Assembly: GCF_950295315.1 (NCBI RefSeq)
Contig: NC_080172.1
Coordinates: 79,007,118-79,071,117, forward strand
DNA length: 64,000 nucleotides
Source of the DNA: Erinaceus europaeus
Lineage: Eukaryota > Chordata > Mammalia > Eulipotyphla > Erinaceidae
Direction of reading: 5' to 3'
Positions 57,493 through 64,000 of this stretch are shown one piece after another. The position numbers were made by a program, and so were the translations under genes. How positions within the stretch are numbered: position 1 is the first letter of the stretch; every line of letters starts with the position of its first letter. The notes beneath the pieces are model-generated. The model worked only from the letters and a program-made list of their open reading frames with translations. It was not told the origin of the DNA and searched no databases.

Positions 57493-58174
57493 TGGGGATA
57501 GATCTTAAGGAACCAAACACATTCATCCCAAAAGATATGTGTATACCTATGTCTACAGCAGCACAATTTAGAGTGTCCAAAACCTAGAAGAAACCTAGGT
57601 GTCCAATAACAGATGAGAGGCTGAATAAATTATAGTATATGTATGCAATGGAATACTACTCAGCTATTAAGAATAATGAATTCACCTTTTCACCTCATCT
57701 TGGATGCAGTTTGAAGGAATCATGTTAAGTGAGATAAAGAAGAAAGAGTAGGATGAATATGGAATGATATCAATCATAAACATAAGTTGAGAAATAAGAA
57801 CAGAAAGGGAAAACAATGTAGAACTTGGACTGGGTTTGATTTATTGCACCAAAGTAAAGGACTTTGGGGGGAGGGGAGTGGGGAGGTTTTCAAGTCCTGA
57901 TGGAGGAGGACCTGGGCTGGAGGTGATTTGTGTTTTTAAGAAAACTGTAAATTTTACATATGTACCAATAATTGTATTTGCTGTAAACCATTAATTCCCT
58001 CAATTAAAAAAAAAAAACCTTGTAAAGAGAAGTGACTGCAAAGAAAAATAAAGTTAGCTTTACTTTTCACAAGTAAATATTGTAGGGCTAAAAAGAAGAC
58101 ATTCTGTACCCTGCCCACACCATTTAATTCTTCAGATACTAAGCAAATAGGAAAAAAAAAAAAAAATCAAACAA

Positions 58175-58586
58175 TGTTGGATAGTATGCCAGCTCCCCCT
58201 GGCTTCTGCTTAACCATATGCCTATATAGGGATAGATTTAATCCCATTCAAAGCTTTGGTCTATTTACATAAATCACTTTTACATTTACATAAAGCACTC
58301 CAGGGCATTGGTGGTTCAGTGATAGGATTCTCGCCTGCTCTGCCCCCTCCTTGTCACACTCTGATTTTCACCAGTCACTTTTCTCTCCACCCTCTCTATG
58401 TCACATCCTGTTTCCACCCTACTTGGCAAGTATATATAAAGACAGCATTGTGAGTTTTAGGGTACTTGAGTTTAGCTTAGCTCTTCTTAGATTGGGCTGC
58501 GTCCTGCATGAATAAAGAGATACTGCCTACAGCTCAACCATGAGTCCCTGGTTGTCTGTTACCAGCCCGTGAAGCCAGCCCGGCAA
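58175..58586 (+). mobile_element. solo LTR with a tRNA-Gly 5' half in U3
   Basis: Starts TGTTGG after AAACAA (58169-58174). TATA-like TATATATAAA (58431) and AATAAA (58511) are in LTR order. By comparison with the LTR at 51163 it ends at GCCCGGCA/A, followed by AAACAA (58587-58592) as 6-bp TSD. A second possible end at CAACA (58613), also followed by AAACAA (58614-58619), cannot be excluded. No internal retroviral region. Confidence 0.75.
58305..58338 (+). other. tRNA-Gly(GCC) 5'-half-like segment
   Basis: 34 bases beginning GCATTGGTGGTTCAGTG match the 5' half of mammalian tRNA-Gly(GCC), with two differences, and stop inside the anticodon loop. The 3' half of a tRNA is absent, so this is not a tRNA gene. 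Confidence 0.8.
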
Positions 58587-58619
58587 AAACAACATAACCC
58601 GTCGAAAACAACAAAACAA

Positions 58620-59455
58620 TCATTAGGCAGATTTATAAAGAAAAAAGTGAAGAGAAATTTCCTCAGAAATAGTTTGTGTCCCATGTATGTGGGAGAAGTC
58701 TAGAAATTTGAGTAACCTAGATACAATTGTAAATAGCTCTGCTAACACAGAAAGACTGAAAAGAAAAAATGGGGGTTCGGGGGAGAGCTAGCTAGGAAGA
58801 AAAATTACTCCCAAAGGTAATGGGGCAAAGTTCAGGCAGGCAGACTTAAATTCCTCCTTCTCTATTAATTAAGGACAAAGAAATGGAGTCTTCTCAGAGA
58901 AAAAGAAACCCTTACAGAGAAAACTCTTCCTGTGTATTGTTTAGTATTTTTGATCAAGAGCCCTTTCCATGAAATAAATCTTTTTCCAAGAACATATTTT
59001 GGAGTGAATGATTTTGATTTTGCTTCCCTACAAACACACAAATGAAAGCTTATCTCAACTTTTCATTTATGAGTTTTCAGCAATAGCAGGCAGTACATGG
59101 GTGTACCTTATACTAGGATCTAAAAAAACAGGTTTTACTCTATTTCATTGTATTCAAGAACCATGAAAACCACAAAGATTTTGCAAATTGAGTAATAAGT
59201 AATAAAATAGATTCAAGCTGCGTAATACAGTATTTTGAGAGGAACTGTTAACATATCATCAATGGTGTACAAATAAATTAAATCCAACATACTTTAATAT
59301 TTAATCAGCTATTAGTCTAGTATAGAATTCTGGTTTGAATTTATGTCTGTTAGACTAAAAACTGGTTCTTAAATATTACTAATAGGATTTCCAGAACTTC
59401 TACGGGTTGACTGAACTACCACATACAAAGAATACAAATAGATGTTAATATCATT
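58620..59455. other. no recognised feature
   Basis: AT-rich unique-looking sequence. Confidence 0.4.
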
Positions 59456-59570
59456 CTCTCTGTCCTATCCAACAACTACAACATCAATAATAACAACAAT
59501 AACTACAACAACAATAAAAAAAGGGCAACAAAAAGGAAAATAAATAAAATTTAAAAAATAAGTAAAAAAT
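59456..59570 (+). mobile_element. SINE 3' tail fragment
   Basis: Only the distal SINE part: CTCTGTCCTATCCAACAAC, (CAA)n-rich segment, AAGGGCAACAAAAAGG and A-rich tail. The head is missing (5'-truncated). Confidence 0.85.
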
Positions 59571-59576
59571 GTAACA

Positions 59577-59900
59577 TATAAATTTTTCCCATTTTTTTTC
59601 CTTATGGTCCTGCCTTCGCTTCCTTTCTAAGTCATATCTATATCTATTTCTACTTCCAACCATCCTGTCTTTTTTCTCTTCTCTCTTACATAAGAGAAAC
59701 AGTGACTGGTTTCCTCTTTTGTTTTGTTTTGTTTTCAGATTTGCTTCCCTTTCAGTGATGGTCCTGGTGGAACTGATCAACTTCCCCTATCTTTTATCCC
59801 TCTGGCAGTATGGACCAAAATTCTTTGGGGGGCACAGAAGGTGGGAGTTCTGGCTTCTGTAATTGTTTCTCCACTGGAAATGGCCATTGGTAGGTTTTAG
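59577..59900 (-). mobile_element. old L1 3'UTR, left part
   Basis: TATGGTCCTGCCTTCGCTTCC, TTATCCCTCTGGCAGTATGG and CACAGAAGGTGGGAGTTCTGG match the old L1 end at 35030. It breaks off after GGCCATTGGTAGG. Confidence 0.8.
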
Positions 59901-59904
59901 CAAA

Positions 59905-60068
59905 GATTTATTTAATATTAACTAGAAGCCATATAATGCTTAAACATTTTACCTGCATAACTGTGCTATTCCTTTCCAGTGCCCTATGAAGTAGATACTA
60001 TTGTGCCATTCAATAAATGAAGAAAAGATTATACAGAGAAATTTGACATTTAATAGGGTACAGCTAGT
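59905..60068 (+). repeat. MIR/L2-type ancient repeat between two L1 pieces
   Basis: TGCCCTATGAAGTAGATACTATTGTG, AATAAATGAAGAAAAG and GGTACAGCTAGTGGG follow the MIR/L2 3' region. Confidence 0.55.
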
Positions 60069-60146
60069 GGGATACAGCTCTGGAGAGGTGAGGTTCCAGG
60101 ACACAATGGTGACGTCATCTGCCCAGGGAGCTGACCCTAATGTTGT
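60069..60146 (-). mobile_element. old L1 3'UTR, right part
   Basis: CTCTGGAGAGGTGAGGTTCCAGGACAC and GACGTCATCTGCCCAGGGAG continue the L1 3'UTR order that stopped at 59900. Confidence 0.65.
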
Positions 60147-61911
60147 ATGTTTATAATCACCAACTTTATTGCCATCTACTTTTCAAATTTGAATAATACA
60201 AATCCAAGGAAGAATATAGACAATTTATATATTGAATTACTAAATCCCTATTGATAAAGAGCTCAGCGAACACACAGTAATAAAGAACTTAAACTGTATA
60301 CATTTAATAAAAACAATGTAAATGGGACGATTTACTTTAGTGTTGATTATAGTAAGGAGAAAAAAATCTCACTGATTTTAAATGGACATTTATCATACTG
60401 CTTTGCACGAATTAGCAACAAAGTATTTTATCCACACAGAATAAAACAGTTCTATTGCTGTATTTTGTAATTGTCAGATATCTACAATATGAAATTATTT
60501 TCAAAAAAGATAAAATAGCCTGGAAGCTCTGAAGAGGGGACTGTTAAATTTTTCAGATTTTATCAGAAAGATACTATCTATCAGGTTCAGCTATGGAAGC
60601 TTTCTGAAATTACCTTGGCTTACACTCAATTCCCAGCACACCTAAAAATGGTATATATATCCTCCCATTTTGATAAGGAATATCTATTCAGAAGTTTCAG
60701 CTAATCTATTTCTGAGAACATTCACCCAATGTTTCTAGTTCATTTCAACACATCTGTGTCAAATACTCCTTTAAGCATGCCTCTCCCACCCTCACTCTTT
60801 GTCCAATATCTCAAGTAAAAGTCAATCATACACATATATTAAGTGTGCAAAATAAAACATATGCATTAAAGGCTATATATTAGGAGACAGAAACCAATGT
60901 ACCTTTTGTATGTTTGGGCTATGAGTAAGCAACACAATATGTCAAGTATCTTGACATTAAGTCAAAGAGTGTGAAGTCAGGGTTTAAACATTGTAACAAA
61001 ATGCCTGAAAGATTGTAGGCAAAAATTCTTGGAATTTATGTCCTGTTAATTACTAGATTTTGGACCTTGGGAAAAATATTAGCATATTCTTCTCATCTGC
61101 AAAAGTGGGATATTTTTGTTCCTCAGCCTGAGTAAAGCCCTACCACTTCTGGGCATGGAACATTAGGAAAGTTGTCAAACCTCTCCATATAATCTTTTCT
61201 TCATTTGTTGAAGGGCACAATAGTATCTACTTCATAAGGCATTGGAAAGGAATAACATAGTTATATAGGTAAAATGTGTAAGCATTGTATGACATTTATT
61301 TAACAGTAAATAAATCTTTGCTAAAATAAATAAATCTTCACTACTATTTACACTCTCAGTAGAGGAAAGGATAGAGCCTGAGTGTTTTTTAGGAATCATT
61401 TCCTATACATTATTGAATGAATGATCATTCTGCAAACTACAACTTTAGCTGAATACTCTCCTATAGTTTCATTTTTACTGTTAGTATACAACACATTGTT
61501 ATAAATTTGAGTTAAAATGGAGTTATATTTCTAATTGTCTGTCATTAGACAAGATTAGGAACTTTCAATAAATCCCAAACTATGTTACCAAGAGTTTTGC
61601 ACACATATTATGAATATATACTTAAACAATTCACTTTTGCAGGAAAATTTGGGAAGAATTCAAAAGCTGTTAATTTTAAACAACTTTTTAAAAGAACCTT
61701 ATTTTCAGACTTCTAATGGAGAAAGCAAACAGTCACTTTTAGGGTTTTTTCCCAATTAGAACCAGAATCATTCCTAATTCAGTGTCTTTACTAACCTTAA
61801 AAGAAAGAAAACATTTGGTCCACAAATTAATATTCTGAAGCAGATTCCAAAAATCACCACCAGCAAACTGTTTGCTAGCTACTATATGCTGTCTTTCTTT
61901 AAAATACAATA
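60147..61911. other. no firm feature
   Basis: AT-rich. 61190-61330 (TTGAAGGGCACAATAGTATCTACTTCATAAGG) may be a MIR relic. Nothing coding recognised. Confidence 0.35.
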
Positions 61912-62035
61912 TATTTAGTCATTTTATTGAGGGGTTAATAGTTTACAGTACAATTGTTGACACATGGGTAAAATTTCCCATACAATCATGAGAAGGGTCT
62001 ATAAAACTTTATGTCATCCCTAACTTTAAGATGTA
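61912..62035 (-). mobile_element. old L1 3' end, L1 C-like
   Basis: TTTTATTGAGGGGTTAATAG, TTGACACATGGGTAAAATTTCCC: an older relative of the L1 C 3' end in minus orientation. Confidence 0.65.
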
Positions 62036-62974
62036 CTTTTAAAATCTACCCTGCTGTGACTATCTAATATCTAATACGAATTTTGAATTTGTATTTAAAT
62101 TTCTTTTAGTGTTTCAGTAACAATTCAAATATACTAATTGTTTTTGTTTTCTCCAGTGTTTCACATTTAATGCAAGATCTGAAATTACATTGATGTAACA
62201 GTAATACTCCAGGTCTAATCTCAAATTGTTTTGTAGAAAGAATAGTTTAATGTAAGTTTGGCAGAAGAAATTCTACTTTTCACATTGCAAAGACACCAGA
62301 AAAATACTTTATTTTTCATATTTTATCATAGTGCCTAGCCAATGTAAAGTAATGCTGTCTCAAAATGTATTGGGTCTACTGAAGTGTGTCTTCAGAGAAA
62401 AGGTTTTTTTCATGGAGAGGAACTAGCTTTGCCTGTGTGTCTGATCAGAAGATTATCTAGTTGAAGTGAACTGCTATTTGACACTAAGTGAGAAGCATCA
62501 GTAGAAGCTAAATAAAAACCCAGGAGACAGCTCTTGCTTTGAACTAAAAATGGAGGCAGCAAACCACCATGTGTAAATATCTAGCAAGCCCATCAGACTG
62601 AGGTCTCCTTTCGTTCTAGGAGGCAAATCTGCAGCCTATTTGCTAGCCATCAAGGTTTCCCAAAAGGAAATTCGCTTTCTAATGCTGGAGAGTGTTGACG
62701 ATGACTTTAATTTCACAGGGGCAAATTGAAAAAAAGAGAGAGAGAATAAAATAAAACATTTTGCTTTTCAGTGGCACACATGCATCTGTATTTTTTGCAA
62801 TCACTTCCTAATAGATTTTTTAAAAATCAGCTGTTTATTGGGGAAACAAGTATAAACAAAATATTCTTGCAAAGACTTCTCAAATAGAGAATTTAAAATC
62901 AAAATCTTATAACTATGAGAAGATAGCTATCTGAAATGTGTAGTTTAATTAATTAATACTTTCTTTCTTACCAC
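62036..62974. other. unique sequence, possibly conserved near 62520-62740
   Basis: No transposon recognised. 62520-62740 has balanced composition and no simple repeats; it could be a conserved non-coding element, which only an alignment can show. Confidence 0.3.
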
Positions 62975-63095
62975 CAGGGTTAACAGTGGGACTTGTCATT
63001 CACTGAACAAGGATTACACTTTTTTTTATCTTTTAATGATGGAAACAAAAAGAGAGAGAGGAAAGTAAAAAGAAAGAGAGAGAATAGGGGTGTGA
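62975..63095 (-). mobile_element. SINE, split by an L1 end (left part)
   Basis: ACCACCAGGGTTAACAGTGGG (3' module), AGAGAGAGAGGAAAG body. It continues at 63492-63626 (CCTGCAGGTGGGGACC, GGGGCTTGAACCTGGG, ACCACCACCTGGCCCC). Confidence 0.8.
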
Positions 63096-63476
63096 TCCAG
63101 GTTCCAGATGTCATCAGGATGCCAGCCAGGCTTCCCTAGACTGAAGACCCCACCAATGTGTCCTGGAGCCCCGCTTCCCCAGAGACCCACCCTACTAGGG
63201 AAAGAGAGAGGCAGACTGGGAGTATGGACCGACCAGTCAACGCCCATGTTCAGCGGGGAAGCAATTACAGAAGCCAGACCTTCTACCTTCTGCAACCCAC
63301 AATGACCCTGGGTCCATGCTCCCAGGATAGAGAATGGGAAACCTATCAGGGGAGGGGGTGGGATATGGAGATTGGGTGGCGGGAATTGTGTGGAGTCGTA
63401 CCCCTCCTACCCTATGGTTTTGTTAATTAATCCTTTCTTAAATAAAAAAGAAAAAAGAAAAAGAAATATAAAAAAA
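63096..63476 (+). mobile_element. 5'-truncated L1 3'UTR inside a SINE
   Basis: Plus-strand A/B-type L1 end, from CCAGGTTCCAGATGTCATC to TCCTTTCTTAAATAAAAAAG. TSD AGAATAGGGGTGTGA (63081-63095) and AGAATAGGGATGTGA (63477-63491), one mismatch. Confidence 0.93.
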
Positions 63477-63491
63477 AGAATAGGGATGTGA

Positions 63492-63626
63492 AGAGAGATA
63501 CCTGCTGCCAGCTCCCGTGCTCGTGAACCTTCCCCCCTGCAGGTGGGGACCTGGGTGGGGCTTGAACCTGGGTTCCTTCCCATGGTAGGTAAATGTACTT
63601 TACTGAGTGAACCACCACCTGGCCCC
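63492..63626 (-). mobile_element. SINE, split by an L1 end (right part)
   Basis: Continuation of the SINE at 62975-63095, up to the head end. Confidence 0.8.
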
Positions 63627-64000
63627 TGTTTAATATACTTTATAAGTGTCATGTAATTACCCTGAGATAACATGTATAGAAAAATGAAATTATGGACTAT
63701 TTTTAGGTAGAAGATAGATTTGCCACTTAGATGTCAAATCTAGAATAATTCAGCTACCCCTAAAAAGAAGGGAATTGGGGTGGCGGGGAACAACTACTCC
63801 AAGCCTATATATCTTATGTGTTCCTAATAGGCAACCTGTGAATCTACCTTTTACACTGCCGAAGTTAGGTCCAGAGTTAGATCATGTTAGCATTACAACA
63901 AAATTAAAAAGTTACTATTTTTTTCCCTGTTAGCCAGAGAGATAGAAGTCACCCCAATAAGGGGAGTGATACTTTGGTTTCTCTCACTTTTTCTCTCACT
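63627..64000. other. no recognised feature
   Basis: AT-rich end of the window. A possible SINE head (TTAGCCAGAGAGATAG) begins near 63931 and runs out of the window. Confidence 0.3.

Larger units (their letters stand above)
56873..58012 (+). mobile_element. 5'-truncated L1 (ORF2 C-terminus and short 3'UTR), twice interrupted
   Basis: From ACACCTTACTCTTGTGAGAATG (ORF2 about residue 1117) through the CWRG/CTVNW-like region and MEYYSAIKNNE to a short 3'UTR of the L1 C type (CCAATAATTGTATTTGC, CATTAATTCCC) and A tail. A SINE (56921-57209) and an antisense L1 end (57358-57492) are inserted in it. ORF2 is broken. Confidence 0.88.

Noticed and set aside
58305..58376. Possible tRNA-Gly gene
   Set aside because: Only the 5' half matches; no T arm or 3' acceptor strand follows.

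Overview
This is mammalian genomic DNA with no recognisable host exon. The tRNA-headed SINE that recurs throughout (head beginning GGGAGTCGGG, a CT-rich body, a CAACAA-rich tail) and the L1 subfamilies match what I remember of hedgehog (Erinaceidae, Eulipotyphla) repeats, so a hedgehog is the best guess. The non-repeat DNA is AT-rich and most likely intergenic or deep intronic. Nearly all identifiable content is transposable elements, and the only intact coding capacity is in L1 retrotransposons.

0-5.2 kb: an L1 3'UTR piece, a broken L1 ORF2 piece, a MIR/L2-type relic and other old sequence. 5.2-20.5 kb: two L1 elements, both on the minus strand. L1 A (5214-20532) has an intact ORF1 but a wrecked ORF2. 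L1 B (11901-19475) is inserted in the 5'UTR of L1 A. B has uninterrupted ORF1 (304 aa) and ORF2 (1279 aa), a CpG-rich partly tandem 5'UTR with YY1-like sites, a perfect 15-bp target-site duplication (TSD) and a run of about 43 T at its 3' end, so it looks young and possibly mobile.

21.7-25 kb: L1 F, plus strand, has its 5' end and TSD but lacks ORF1 and almost all of ORF2; a SINE sits in its 3'UTR. 25-28.5 kb: SINEs and an L1 3' end. 28.5-34.4 kb: a nest of minus-strand elements. L1 E is interrupted by L1 D, which seems to carry a 3'-transduced segment. L1 D holds a SINE and L1 C, which is 5'-complete but internally deleted. Most layers can be ordered by their TSDs.

34.4-64 kb: mostly unique or ancient sequence with scattered SINEs of several tRNA-derived families, 5'-truncated L1 tails, MIR relics, a 15-bp perfect hairpin (42.6 kb) and LTRs. 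Two related solo LTRs stand out: one inserted inside a SINE (51.16 kb), the other carrying the 5' half of tRNA-Gly in its U3 region (58.3 kb).

The L1 proteins (ORF1p RNA chaperone; ORF2p endonuclease/reverse transcriptase) would drive copying of L1s and, in trans, the SINEs. The window is therefore best read as a layered record of retrotransposition. I found no support for a new host gene system.
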